Positions 29,851 through 38,489 of a DNA stretch of 64,000 nt are shown here, in pieces; within the stretch, counting starts at the first letter, position 1; each line of letters opens with the position of its first letter. Position numbers and translations under genes: made by a program. Below the pieces are notes generated by a model, which did no database searches, was not told the origin of the DNA, and saw nothing but the letters and a program-made list of their open reading frames with translations. Source of the stretch: Starkeya sp. ORNL1 (GTDB lineage Bacteria; Pseudomonadota; Alphaproteobacteria; Rhizobiales; Xanthobacteraceae); the NCBI RefSeq assembly GCF_012971745.1, contig NZ_CP048834.1, positions 558,001 to 622,000 of the forward strand, written 5' to 3'.

Positions 29851-30939
29851 ATGTCATCGCTCGTCCGCATCGCGCTCGACGTCATGGGCGGGGATCATGG
29901 TCCCGAGGTGGTCATTCCCGGCGCCGAGATCGCGCTGACGCGCCATCCCGACATCCGCTACCTGCTGTTCGGCGACAAGGCGCGCATCGAGCCGCTGCTG
30001 GCTTCGCGCCCGAAGCTCGCCGCCGCCAGCGAGGTGTTCCACACCGACGTCGTGGTGCAGATGGACGACAAGCCGAGCCAGGCACTGCGCCGCGGCCGCC
30101 GTGTCTCCTCGATGTGGAAGGCCATCGACGCGGTGCACACCCACCACGCCGACTGCGCGGTTTCCGCCGGCAATACCGGCGCGCTGATGGCGATGGCCAA
30201 GGTCAATCTCAAGACCATGGCCGGCATCGGCCGCCCGGCGATCGCCTGCCTCTGGCCGACCATGCGCGGCGAGAGCGTGGTGCTCGATGTCGGCGCCTCG
30301 ATCGGCGCCACCGCCCAGCACCTCGTCGACATGGCCGTGATGGGCGCCGCCATGGCCCGCATCGTTTTCGACATCGACCGGCCGAGCGTCGGCCTGCTCA
30401 ATGTCGGCGTCGAGGAGATCAAGGGCGTCGAGGAGGTCAAGGAAGCCGGCGCGGCGCTGCGCGAGGCCAACCATCCCGGCCTCAACTACCATGGCTTCGT
30501 CGAGGGCGACGATATCGGCCGCGGCGTGGTCGATGTCGTGGTCACCGAGGGCTTTGCCGGCAATATCGCGCTGAAGACGGCGGAAGGCACCGCCAAGCAG
30601 TTCGCCGAATATCTGCGCAACGCCATCAATCGCAGCTTCCTCTCCAAGATCGGCTATGTGCTGGCGCGCAGCGCCTTCCGCGCGCTGCGCGAGAAGCTCG
30701 ATCCGCGCAAATCCAATGGCGGCGTGTTTCTCGGCCTCAACGGCGTCGTCATCAAGAGCCATGGCGGCACCGACGCCGAGGGCTTCGCCTCCGCCGTCGA
30801 TATCGGCTACGACATGGTGCGCTACGAGTTGCTCTCGCGCATCGAGAAAAACCTCGACAGCCGTCCCAGCGTGGCCGGCACTCCCACCGTTCCGCCCGCG
30901 GCCGCTCTCCCCACGGACGCTCTACAGGTTCAATCGTGA
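29851..30939 (+). CDS. plsX: Phosphate acyltransferase PlsX
   Basis: A 362-residue enzyme converting acyl-ACP and phosphate to acyl-phosphate for phospholipid synthesis. Marks: [14 protein letters not shown] at the N-terminus, [57 protein letters not shown] and [15 protein letters not shown]. The ATG at 29851 gives the canonical N-terminus; the frame before it is extra. The stop overlaps the GTG of fabH (GTGA), so the two are coupled. Confidence 0.96.
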   Translation: MSSLVRIALDVMGGDHGPEVVIPGAEIALTRHPDIRYLLFGDKARIEPLLASRPKLAAASEVFHTDVVVQMDDKPSQALRRGRRVSSMWKAIDAVHTHHADCAVSAGNTGALMAMAKVNLKTMAGIGRPAIACLWPTMRGESVVLDVGASIGATAQHLVDMAVMGAAMARIVFDIDRPSVGLLNVGVEEIKGVEEVKEAGAALREANHPGLNYHGFVEGDDIGRGVVDVVVTEGFAGNIALKTAEGTAKQFAEYLRNAINRSFLSKIGYVLARSAFRALREKLDPRKSNGGVFLGLNGVVIKSHGGTDAEGFASAVDIGYDMVRYELLSRIEKNLDSRPSVAGTPTVPPAAALPTDALQVQS

Positions 30940-31910
30940 CGCAATTCCGATCCGTCGTGCGCGGCGTGGGCTCCTACCTGCCCGAACGCATCCTCACCAA
31001 TGCCGACCTCGCGCTGATGGTGGACACCTCCGACGAATGGATCGTCCAGCGCACCGGCATCAAGGAGCGGCGCATCGCCGCCGATGGCGAGGTGACCTCC
31101 GACCTCGCGCTCCACGCCGCCCGTGCGGCACTCAAGGACGCCGGGCTGGAGCCGGGCGACATCGACCTCATCGTGCTCGCCACCTCGACGCCGGACAACA
31201 CCTTCCCGGCGACCGCGGTGGCGGTGCAGGCCGGGCTCGGCATCACCCATGGCGCGGCGTTCGACCTGCAGGCGGTGTGCTCGGGCTTCGTCTTCGCCAT
31301 GGCGACCGCCGATAATTTCCTGAAGGCCGGCAATTTCCGCCGCGCGCTGGTGATCGGCGCCGAGACCTTCTCGCGCATCCTCGACTGGACCGACCGCACC
31401 ACCTGCGTGCTGTTCGGCGACGGGGCAGGGGCGGTGGTGCTGGAGCGAGTGGCGGCTGACGAGGCGAACGGCGCCGGGATACTGACGACGCATCTGCGCT
31501 CGGACGGCCGGCACAAGAACAAGCTTTATGTCGATGGCGGCGTCTCCTCCACCCGCAGCGTCGGCTATCTGCGCATGGAGGGCCGCGAAGTGTTCCGCCA
31601 TGCGGTCGGCATGATCACCGACGTGATCGAGGATGCCTTCGCCGCCACAGGGGTCGATGCGCAATCGCTCGACTGGTTCGTGCCACATCAGGCGAATCGG
31701 CGCATCATTGACGCGAGTGCCACCAAGCTCGGCATCGCGCCGGGCAAGGTGGTGATGACGGTTGATCGCCACGGCAACACGTCCGCTGCGTCAATTCCGC
31801 TCGCGCTCGCCGTGGCTCATGCCGACGGGCGCATCAAGCGGGGCGACGTCGTGCTGCTGGAAGCGATGGGCGGCGGCTTCACCTGGGGCTCGGCGCTGCT
31901 GCGCTGGTAA
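30936..31910 (+). CDS. fabH: 3-oxoacyl-ACP synthase III
   Basis: A 324-residue KAS III that condenses acetyl-CoA with malonyl-ACP to start fatty acid synthesis. The catalytic triad is C115 ([10 protein letters not shown]), the His in VPHQANRRI and the Asn in [10 protein letters not shown]. It starts with GTG overlapping the plsX stop. ihfA follows after about 100 bases. Confidence 0.96.
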   Translation: MTQFRSVVRGVGSYLPERILTNADLALMVDTSDEWIVQRTGIKERRIAADGEVTSDLALHAARAALKDAGLEPGDIDLIVLATSTPDNTFPATAVAVQAGLGITHGAAFDLQAVCSGFVFAMATADNFLKAGNFRRALVIGAETFSRILDWTDRTTCVLFGDGAGAVVLERVAADEANGAGILTTHLRSDGRHKNKLYVDGGVSSTRSVGYLRMEGREVFRHAVGMITDVIEDAFAATGVDAQSLDWFVPHQANRRIIDASATKLGIAPGKVVMTVDRHGNTSAASIPLALAVAHADGRIKRGDVVLLEAMGGGFTWGSALLRW

Positions 31911-32013
31911 GCGAATTTGTGTGCCTGCGCAGACCGTTGCCGTTGACCGTGAACGCCATCGACGCCTAGGCTGGAGTCGGGACGGTGCGATTGCGTATTG
32001 GGTGGAGAGAATA

Positions 32014-32316
32014 ATGTCCGGTCGGACAATCACGCGCGCGGATCTTTGCGAGGCCGTGTATCAGCGCGTCGGCCTTTCCCGCACGGAATCCGCTGCTCTG
32101 GTCGAGACGGTGCTGTCGGAGATCGCCGATTGCGTGGCGAAGGGCGAGACGGTGAAGCTGTCTTCCTTCGGCTCCTTCGTGGTGCGCCAGAAGGGTGAGC
32201 GCGTCGGCCGCAATCCGAAGACCGGCGAGGAGGTTCCGATCTCGCCGCGCCGCGTGATGGTGTTCAAGCCATCCAACATCCTCAAGCAGCAGATCAACGC
32301 CGAACCGGCGAAGTGA
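32014..32316 (+). CDS. ihfA: Integration host factor subunit alpha
   Basis: A 100-residue DNA-bending protein of the HU/IHF family. The subunit identity follows from the N-terminal [25 protein letters not shown] and [21 protein letters not shown], where P68 intercalates in the minor groove. It acts as heterodimer with IhfB. It is followed 20 bases later by a MerR-type gene, a pairing common in alphaproteobacteria. Confidence 0.95.
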   Translation: MSGRTITRADLCEAVYQRVGLSRTESAALVETVLSEIADCVAKGETVKLSSFGSFVVRQKGERVGRNPKTGEEVPISPRRVMVFKPSNILKQQINAEPAK

Positions 32317-32336
32317 TCCGGTAGGAGGTGCTGGCC

Positions 32337-33362
32337 GTGGAGAAAGGCCCCGACGCCTTCCGCACGATCAGTGAGGTCGCGGACGACCTCGATTTGCCGC
32401 AGCATGTGCTGCGCTTCTGGGAGACGCGCTTTCCGCAGATCCGCCCGCTCAAGCGCGGCGGCGGGCGGCGCTATTATCGCCCTGACGACATCGAGCTGCT
32501 GCGCGGCATAAGGCATCTGCTCTACAGCGAGGGCTACACCATTCGCGGGGTGCAGCGCATCCTGAAGGAGCAGGGGCCGCGCTTCGTGCAGATGGTGTGG
32601 CTGGAGGCCGACGATGTCGGGCTCGCCGACGCCGATATGGGCGAAGACATCGGCCGGGATCTCGAGGATCTCGGCATCGATGCCGGTCACCCCGGCATGG
32701 CAGCGGATGCGGGCGAACGCCGTGCTGCGCGCGCGCCGCTCGACGACGAGCCGCGTGGCGGGGCGCTGGGCGGCATTCTGAACCTGCTGCCCACGCGCCG
32801 TGGTCGCGAGGGCGAGCGCAACGAGCCTTCCGCGCGGATCGCGCGCGAGGAACTGCCGGAAATCGTCGACATGCCGCCGGTACGGCAACCGGAGCCGGCG
32901 CATCCGCGCAACGCGGCGCCAGCTGCTCGCGAGAGTGAGGCGCATCGCCCGTTCGAGGAGGACGGCCCAGTGGACGCGATGCCGGCTTTCCCGTTCCGAC
33001 CGGCGCCGGCGCGCTTCGAGCCCAGCCGCGAGCCAAATCGCGAGCCGGTTCGCCCGCGCGGGGCGGACCCGTCCTTCATGCCACTGCGCGCGCAGCCTTA
33101 CGGCCCGCCGTCCGACTGGACGCCGCCGAGCGAGACCCGCGCCTATACGCCGGCACGGCAGCCGGAGCCGCGCCCAGAGCCGCGTCCGACTGAAACCCGC
33201 CACGCCGAGAGCCGCGCTTCCGAGCCGCGCGGGCGTACGGCTGCCACCGAGCCGTCGCGCGTGAACCTCACGCGTGACGACATACGGCGCCTCCAGGCAA
33301 CGCTCTATGAGTTGCAGGAGTGCCGTCGGATGCTCGATGCGGCGTTCGAGGACGAGCGCTGA
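32337..33362 (+). CDS. MerR-family regulator with long disordered C-terminal tail
   Basis: A 341-residue protein. Residues about 8-75 form a MerR winged helix ([56 protein letters not shown]). The remaining 260 residues are rich in Arg, Pro, Glu and Ala with no fold I can recognise, ending in a predicted helix ([19 protein letters not shown]). There are no metal-binding cysteines of classical MerR sensors. The GTG at 32337 is preferred: AGGAGG stands eight bases upstream and overlaps the earlier in-frame GTG at 32328. The target genes are unknown. It is convergent with the RlpA gene, only six bases apart. Confidence 0.82.
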   Translation: MEKGPDAFRTISEVADDLDLPQHVLRFWETRFPQIRPLKRGGGRRYYRPDDIELLRGIRHLLYSEGYTIRGVQRILKEQGPRFVQMVWLEADDVGLADADMGEDIGRDLEDLGIDAGHPGMAADAGERRAARAPLDDEPRGGALGGILNLLPTRRGREGERNEPSARIAREELPEIVDMPPVRQPEPAHPRNAAPAARESEAHRPFEEDGPVDAMPAFPFRPAPARFEPSREPNREPVRPRGADPSFMPLRAQPYGPPSDWTPPSETRAYTPARQPEPRPEPRPTETRHAESRASEPRGRTAATEPSRVNLTRDDIRRLQATLYELQECRRMLDAAFEDER

Positions 33363-33368
33363 AAGGCC

Positions 33369-33767
33369 TTAATTGGCCGCGCTCTGGCTGACCACGGCGA
33401 GATCGACCTTGGCGACGCCGCGCGAGCGGAAGCCCAGCACGTCCGCGGCGGCAGTCGAGACGTCGATCACCCGGCCACGCACGAAGGGGCCGCGATCATT
33501 GACCCGCACGATGACCGAACGCCCGTTCGAGGTGTTGGTGACGCGGACCTTGGTGCCGAAGGGAAGGGTGCGGTGCGCGGCGGTCATCGCGGCGCCACTG
33601 TGACGCTCGCCGTTGGCGGTGCGCCCGCCATATCCGTAGTAGGAAGCCATGCCGCTGCTGGCGCCAAGCTTGGCGCTGCCAGCGAATGCCGAGCTGTCGG
33701 CGGCGGCGAAGATCATGCTGGCGGTAAAAACCGCAGCGGCGATGCGTCCGTTTTTCCAAGCCTTCAA
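33369..33767 (-). CDS. RlpA-like double-psi beta-barrel protein, secreted
   Basis: A 132-residue protein when started at the TTG at 33767, which has an AAGGA-type ribosome site about eight bases upstream and gives a clean signal peptide ending SAFA near residue 29. The rest is one RlpA-like double-psi beta-barrel: [37 protein letters not shown] and [18 protein letters not shown] with conserved His and Asp. RlpA proteins cleave naked glycans at the septum. There is no SPOR domain, and no lipobox, so this is the short form. A longer frame begins at 33884 but its start would bury the signal peptide. Confidence 0.82.
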   Translation of the reverse strand: MKAWKNGRIAAAVFTASMIFAAADSSAFAGSAKLGASSGMASYYGYGGRTANGERHSGAAMTAAHRTLPFGTKVRVTNTSNGRSVIVRVNDRGPFVRGRVIDVSTAAADVLGFRSRGVAKVDLAVVSQSAAN

Positions 33768-34161
33768 TGCTTCTGTCCTTCTCCCGTTGAAACCATGAAC
33801 GGTCGATGAACAAGAAATTGTGGCGATGGTAAGCCGCTCGCTGACTCCGCCGTAGAATATTCCGTATGCCAGAGCCATTTTCATAGCCAGACTCCCGTAG
33901 TCTCGCCATCGGCCCGAGCCAATCGCGAGAAGAGTTTCGGCTGCATTTCCAGTATAGAAACCGCTCGTCTAGCGGCATTTCGGCAACACTATCTCAGCAT
34001 CCGGAAATAGCCTGCGGGAGCCGGAGAAGTGCCATTGCGCCACTCCGAATAACTCATGACGCTGGGTTAGGTTCCGGCGCCGACCTGACCTCACGAAGGT
34101 GGGGTTACACGCCGGCTCGCGCTGGTGATATGGACAGGGATGAACGCATAGGAGGCGATCC
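33768..34161. other. Divergent intergenic region, rlpA-like / aldehyde dehydrogenase
   Basis: About 390 bases between two divergent genes, somewhat AT-richer than the surroundings near 33800-33860 and 33950-33980. It must hold both promoters. I can name no operator or RNA gene. AGGAGG stands just before the dehydrogenase ATG. Confidence 0.4.
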
Positions 34162-35700
34162 ATGACCATACGCGTCACCACCGGCGAACCCGCAGCCAAG
34201 GACGTTGCCGGCCTCCTCTTGGCCCTGGACGTGCCGTCGAGCCTCTGGAAGAACGGCAACCGCCAGGCCCGTTCTCCGATCACCGGCGAGATCGTCGCCC
34301 ACGTCATCGAGGCCAGCCCGGCCGAGGTCGCGGACACCGTCACCCGCTCGGTCGAGGCCTTCCACATCTGGCGCACCGTGCCGGCGCCGCGGCGCGGCGA
34401 ACTGGTCCGCCTGATCGGCGAGGAATTGCGCGCCCACAAGGCCGAGCTCGGCCGGCTGGTGACGCTGGAAGCCGGCAAGGTGACGTCCGAAGGGCTCGGC
34501 GAAGTGCAGGAGATGATCGACATTTGCGATTTCGCGGTCGGTCTCTCGCGCCAGCTCTATGGCCTCACCATCGCCTCGGAGCGTCCGGGCCATCGCATGA
34601 TGGAGAGCTGGCACCCGATCGGGCCGGTCGGCATCGTCACCGCCTTCAATTTCCCCGTGGCGGTCTGGTCGTGGAACGCCGCGCTGGCGCTGGTCTGCGG
34701 GAACAGTGTGATCTGGAAGCCGTCGGAGAAGACACCGCTGACCGCGCTCGCCGTGCAGGCGCTGTTCGAGAAGGCCGCCGCCAGGTTCGGCGATGCGCCG
34801 GCCGGGCTGTCGCAGGTGCTGATCGGCGCCGGCGATGTCGGCGCCGCCCTGGTGGACGACGCGCGCGTGCCGGTGCTGTCGGCGACCGGCTCGACCCGCA
34901 TGGGCCGCATCGTCGGCGAGCGGGTGGCCAAGCGCTTCGGCCGCTCCATCCTTGAGCTCGGCGGCAACAATGCCGCCATCGTCTGCCCATCGGCGGATCT
35001 TGGCCTTGCCTTGCGCGGCATCGCCTTCGCCGCCATGGGCACGGCGGGCCAGCGCTGCACCACGCTGCGCCGGCTGATCGTGCATGAGAGCGTCTATGAC
35101 GATCTGGTGCCGCGCCTCGCCAAGGCCTACGGCTCGGTATCGATCGGCGATCCGCGCGTCGCCGGCACGCTGATCGGCCCGCTGATCGACGAGGCCGCCT
35201 ATGCCGGCATGCAGCGCGCGCTCGATACGGCGCGGGCGGCCGGCGCCAAGGTGCATGGCGGCGAGCGGGTGCATGCCGAGCGCTGGCCGGATGCCTATTA
35301 TGTCGCCCCGGCCCTGGTCGAGATCGACGAGCAGACCGACGTCGTGCGGCAGGAGACCTTCGCGCCGATCCTCTATGTGCTGCGCAGCGGCGGCCTGCAG
35401 GAATCGATCAAGCTGCACAATGACGTGCCGCAGGGCCTGTCATCCTCGATCTTCACCAATGACCTGCGCGAAGCGGAAGCCTTCCTGTCCGCCGAGGGCT
35501 CGGATTGCGGCATCGCCAATGTGAATATCGGCCCGTCCGGGGCCGAGATCGGCGGCGCGTTCGGCGGCGAGAAGGAGACCGGCGGCGGGCGCGAGTCCGG
35601 CTCCGACGCCTGGAAGGCCTATATGCGGCGCGCCACCAACACCATCAACTACTCGCGCGCCTTGCCGCTGGCTCAGGGCGTTTCGTTCGACATCGACTGA
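34162..35700 (+). CDS. Aldehyde dehydrogenase, ALDH7 type (L-piperidine-6-carboxylate / aminoadipate semialdehyde dehydrogenase-like)
   Basis: A 512-residue NAD-dependent dehydrogenase. The nucleophile is C299 (GTAGQRCTTLRRL) and the general base E265 (ILELGGNNAAIV). GGNN together with the QRCTTLRR wording and the C-terminal GGEKETGGGRESGSDAWKAYMRR is typical of ALDH7, the lysine-catabolism aminoadipate semialdehyde dehydrogenase (AmaB/PaaZ-like in bacteria). The enzyme would oxidise the semialdehyde of pipecolate or lysine breakdown. No other lysine catabolic gene is adjacent, so the physiological role is inferred. Its 3' end overlaps the convergent nitroreductase by 28 bases. Confidence 0.88.
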   Translation: MTIRVTTGEPAAKDVAGLLLALDVPSSLWKNGNRQARSPITGEIVAHVIEASPAEVADTVTRSVEAFHIWRTVPAPRRGELVRLIGEELRAHKAELGRLVTLEAGKVTSEGLGEVQEMIDICDFAVGLSRQLYGLTIASERPGHRMMESWHPIGPVGIVTAFNFPVAVWSWNAALALVCGNSVIWKPSEKTPLTALAVQALFEKAAARFGDAPAGLSQVLIGAGDVGAALVDDARVPVLSATGSTRMGRIVGERVAKRFGRSILELGGNNAAIVCPSADLGLALRGIAFAAMGTAGQRCTTLRRLIVHESVYDDLVPRLAKAYGSVSIGDPRVAGTLIGPLIDEAAYAGMQRALDTARAAGAKVHGGERVHAERWPDAYYVAPALVEIDEQTDVVRQETFAPILYVLRSGGLQESIKLHNDVPQGLSSSIFTNDLREAEAFLSAEGSDCGIANVNIGPSGAEIGGAFGGEKETGGGRESGSDAWKAYMRRATNTINYSRALPLAQGVSFDID

Positions 35701-36338
35701 TCCCCGCTCCAGCGGGTCACCACATCGGTCAGCGCCGGGCGAGGGCGGTCCGGCGCGATCATGCGCGGCCGGCCGATATGGATGAAGCCGGCGACCTTCT
35801 CGCCGGCGCGCACGCCCACCAGCGCGGCGGCCTGCGGATCGCGGCCCGGCCATTTCAGCAGCCATTGCGTGGCGAAGCCCATGGCACTGGCTGCAACGGT
35901 CAGCGCCATGCCGGCGGCGCCGGCGGAGAGCATCTGGTTCCACTCAGGCACCTTGGAGGCCGGATCGGGCCGGCTGACCACCACCACGGTAAGCGGCGCG
36001 CGCTCCAGATAGAGCCGCCACATGTCGCCCTTGCCCGCCGCCATCTCCGGGTTCTGCCTTGCATAGAGCGCATCGAGCCGGTCGCCGAGCTCAGCTCGCG
36101 CCTCACCCTCGATCAGGATGAAGCGCCAGGGTATGAGCCGGCCGTGGTCCGGCGTGCGGGCGGCCAGGCGCATCAGCCGGTCGAGTTCGTCCGGCGTCGG
36201 GCCCGGGCCGGCGAGCGTGCGCAGCGGCACCGAGCGGCGCGCCTCCAGCAAGGCGAGCGTCGCCTCGGCCGGCGGGATCATCAGCGGACCCGCGGACGAA
36301 TCGAGCGGCTCGGGCTGAGGATGCGAATGGTGGTTCAT
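35673..36338 (-). CDS. Nitroreductase family protein (YdjA-like)
   Basis: A 221-residue FMN-binding nitroreductase. ALLEARRSVPLRTLAGPGPT and AARTPDHGRLIPWRFILIEG match the YdjA/TdsD-like subgroup with its RR-S-R start and PDH-x-x-x-PWRF. The C-terminal EKVAGFIHIGRP is also conserved. The substrate is unknown; the family reduces nitro compounds or quinones with NAD(P)H. The ATG at 36338 is preferred over the TTG just before it. The 3' end lies inside the aldehyde dehydrogenase gene. Confidence 0.86.
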   Translation of the reverse strand: MNHHSHPQPEPLDSSAGPLMIPPAEATLALLEARRSVPLRTLAGPGPTPDELDRLMRLAARTPDHGRLIPWRFILIEGEARAELGDRLDALYARQNPEMAAGKGDMWRLYLERAPLTVVVVSRPDPASKVPEWNQMLSAGAAGMALTVAASAMGFATQWLLKWPGRDPQAAALVGVRAGEKVAGFIHIGRPRMIAPDRPRPALTDVVTRWSGDQSMSNETP

Positions 36339-36433
36339 CAATTGGTCTCCGCGGCGCGCATTTCAGTGTTTGTACGCCTTTCCGGCCGGTTGCGCGGTGG
36401 GGGTGTTGTCACTATAACGTCGACGCCGGTCGT

Positions 36434-36511
36434 CGGAGTGTAGCGCAGCCTGGTTAGCGCACTAGTCTGGGGGACTAGGGGTCGTGGGTTCAAATCCCGC
36501 CACTCCGACCA
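36434..36511 (+). tRNA. tRNA-Pro (anticodon GGG)
   Basis: A full cloverleaf can be drawn: acceptor CGGAGTG/CACTCCG (7 pairs), D-arm GCGC/GCGC, anticodon arm CTAGT-CTGGGGG-ACTAG with anticodon GGG, T-arm GTGGG-TTCAAAT-CCCGC, and an encoded 3' ACCA ending at 36511. The gene marks the left edge of the accessory stretch that follows. Confidence 0.97.
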
Positions 36512-36785
36512 TTTACCCGCTCTGATATTGCAGCGGAAATCGGCACCGATCGGAACGCCCCGCCGATCGCCAAAATGGAACGAAAAAACGTCAGATCACC
36601 GAAACGGCAGCTCCAAAATATTGGGGCATGTGCGTTTCGATGCCATTCTTTGGCGTCGAGCAGCGCGGCGGCAAGCGCGCGCCATCCGCCGCGGCGAAAC
36701 CGGGCAGGGGCCATGGGAGTGCTCTGATTGAGATTGAAGGCGCCTAGCCGATGGGTGAGTATGAATGCAACTAGAGGGGGAAGCT

Positions 36786-37652
36786 GTGCCGAAGAGTTGC
36801 TTTATCGTGAGCCCGATTGGGGAGCCAGACAGCCGCGAGCGCGTTCACGCGGAATGGGTGGCCGAAATGATTATCCGGCCTGTTCTGAATGATATCGGCG
36901 ACATCAACGTCGAACGGTCCGATGATATTAATACTCCTGGCCTTATAGATTCTCAAATCATCGACAGATTGCTGAATGTAGATTTGGTCATAGCGGATCT
37001 TTCATTTCTCAATCCAAATGTGTTTTATGAGATAGGGATAAGACATCTCGCTCAGAAGCCAATAATTCATTTGCAGCTGGAGAGCGAAAGAATACCGTTC
37101 GACGTATTGCTGTACAGGTCAATAAAATTCTCAATTTCTCGTCCCCGTGATATCGAGGCTGCGAAGCTGTTGCTAAAAAATCAAATCAACGTAGCGCTTG
37201 CGCCGGATTATATAGTGGAGAACCCGGTAACGAGAACGCGCGGTCGCGTCGAGTTGGCTGAGCACGCCACGCCAGAGATGCAAACGATCATGCGAGATAT
37301 TGAGGCCCTTTCGGCGAGAGTATCTCGCGTCGAGAACGGCTCCGAGGCGCTAAGTCATATGCCGCGCAAGAATTGGTACGATCTGCTTAAAGACTTGCCT
37401 AGTACGGCTTTTATTGAAATCGTCCCGATTCCCGGAGAAGATCCAGATGACAAGCAAATTATGGACGCGTTGAGAAGTGGAGGCGCGAGGCCAACTGCCG
37501 TAAACGGGTCGTCAGGAAAGCTGAGAGTAAGTTTTTCTAGAACTCAATCTTTTGACCCACATATAATACGTGAATTATTGGGCTCATTGCCCGGAGTCGC
37601 AGAGGTGAATGGCCCCTTTATTTCGGCAAACGCACCCCCTAAATCCGATTGA
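36786..37652 (+). CDS. Protein with TIR/deoxyribosyltransferase-like N-terminal domain (candidate defence effector)
   Basis: A 288-residue protein of unknown role, with codon use clearly AT-richer than its neighbours, directly downstream of tRNA-Pro. Residues 4-100 look like the Rossmann-like fold shared by nucleoside 2-deoxyribosyltransferases and TIR-type NADases: strand SCFIVSPIG, then HAEWVAEMIIRPVL, and DLVIADLSFLNPNVFYEIG with E82 in the place of the catalytic glutamate. Residues 160-187 may form a coiled coil. Residues 208-278 (FIEIVPIPG through GVAEVNG) alternate strand and helix like a small ferredoxin-like domain. Such N-terminal domains occur in anti-phage effectors that deplete NAD or nucleotides; the function here is inferred. 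The GTG at 36786 has GGGGGA before it; an ATG at 36765 would add seven residues. No partner gene is evident. Confidence 0.6.
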   Translation: MPKSCFIVSPIGEPDSRERVHAEWVAEMIIRPVLNDIGDINVERSDDINTPGLIDSQIIDRLLNVDLVIADLSFLNPNVFYEIGIRHLAQKPIIHLQLESERIPFDVLLYRSIKFSISRPRDIEAAKLLLKNQINVALAPDYIVENPVTRTRGRVELAEHATPEMQTIMRDIEALSARVSRVENGSEALSHMPRKNWYDLLKDLPSTAFIEIVPIPGEDPDDKQIMDALRSGGARPTAVNGSSGKLRVSFSRTQSFDPHIIRELLGSLPGVAEVNGPFISANAPPKSD

Positions 37653-37935
37653 GTGACTCCACAATCCGCCGCCCCATGCTGCCAGCTGATCCCAGAGCTG
37701 GGTGAGCAGCCAGCCGCCGCCAGCGACGACGATCGACACGGCGATGCGGGCGACCGCGACTACGGCGCCGATATGCCTGCGGAAGGTCTGGAACTCTGCG
37801 ATGTCCTCGCCGTGCTCCTTCAGGGTCGCCGATATTTGCTCGACCTTGTGCTAAACTAAAAGCGACCCGCTCATCGTCCGCATCCAGCTTGTCGAGGTCA
37901 GCCAGTTTTCCACGCACCAAGCTCGCGCGGTGCAA
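37640..37935 (-). pseudogene. Broken small gene with membrane-segment C-terminus (frameshifted)
   Basis: The minus strand reads like one small protein split by a frameshift near 37850. The upstream frame gives ADLDKLDADDERVAFS; the shifted frame gives HKVEQISATLKEHGEDIAEF and then a hydrophobic stretch (HIGAVVAVARIAVSIVVAGG followed by WLLTQLWDQ). The soluble helix plus one membrane segment resembles small phage- or plasmid-borne membrane proteins. In neither frame alone is the ORF convincing. This may be the remnant of a mobile element in the tRNA-Pro islet. Confidence 0.35.
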
Positions 37936-37992
37936 ATCATCGACGCGACTATTGCATATGGCGAGGTTGGTCTCGGAGATGACGAGAGAACC

Positions 37993-38244
37993 CTACCCCG
38001 TGACCTGATCCAGCAGCGCGCGGATGCGGTCGCGCTCGGCGATGCTTTCTTCGCGGATCGTGTCGAAGCCGGCGAGGATGCCGCGGGCGCTGCGGGCGGG
38101 GAAGCCGGCGCGCTCCAGTTGCGCCACGATGAGCAACTGACGCGTTATGTGGGCGTCGACGTTGATAATCTGCTCTTCCAGACGGGCAAGGCGGCGCAGC
38201 ATCTGTGCGCCGGTTCCGGGTTGTTGCGGTACGATGTACAGCAT
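37993..38244 (-). CDS. Small hypothetical helical protein
   Basis: A possible 83-residue protein. From LRRLARLEEQIINVDAHITRQ to IREESIAERDRIRALLDQ it is an amphipathic helical hairpin, similar in style to many small cytoplasmic alphaproteobacterial proteins of unknown function. No ribosome site stands out; the frame also allows a start at 38298. It lies in the tRNA-Pro islet and may be part of the same decayed element. Confidence 0.4.
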   Translation of the reverse strand: MLYIVPQQPGTGAQMLRRLARLEEQIINVDAHITRQLLIVAQLERAGFPARSARGILAGFDTIREESIAERDRIRALLDQVTG

Positions 38245-38489
38245 GAGCAGCACGCCTGTGCCGAAGGCCCGACGCGGATGCGGCGGCCGATCTGGCAATA
38301 AGCCGGCCGCCGCGGGTCGACGCCAGGCCCCCCAAACGCGTCGACGTATTTATTTACAATTCCTTGACAAATTCACCAAGGGGAGAAGTTCCTCGACCAT
38401 GGTTTCCGAACCCTTGCGAGGCTGATTTCGGGCAGGTGTGACGTCAACGCCTCAGTTCATTTGTGTAGACGATTCCGCAGCCGGCGCGC
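38245..38489. other. Intergenic region at the right edge of the tRNA-Pro islet
   Basis: About 245 bases, AT-richer at 38340-38400 (TATTTATTTACAATTCC, then TTGACA). No gene or tRNA-derived repeat is visible, and I could not find a copy of the tRNA-Pro 3' end here, so no attachment site is proven. Confidence 0.3.

Noticed and set aside
36490..36714. Minus-strand frame of 74 codons just after tRNA-Pro
   Set aside because: It overlaps the tRNA 3' end, has no ribosome site and no recognised domain; might be a remnant but cannot be supported.
36434..38489. Attachment-site duplication of the tRNA-Pro 3' end
   Set aside because: I looked for a second copy of the T-arm and acceptor sequence to the right of the islet and found none.
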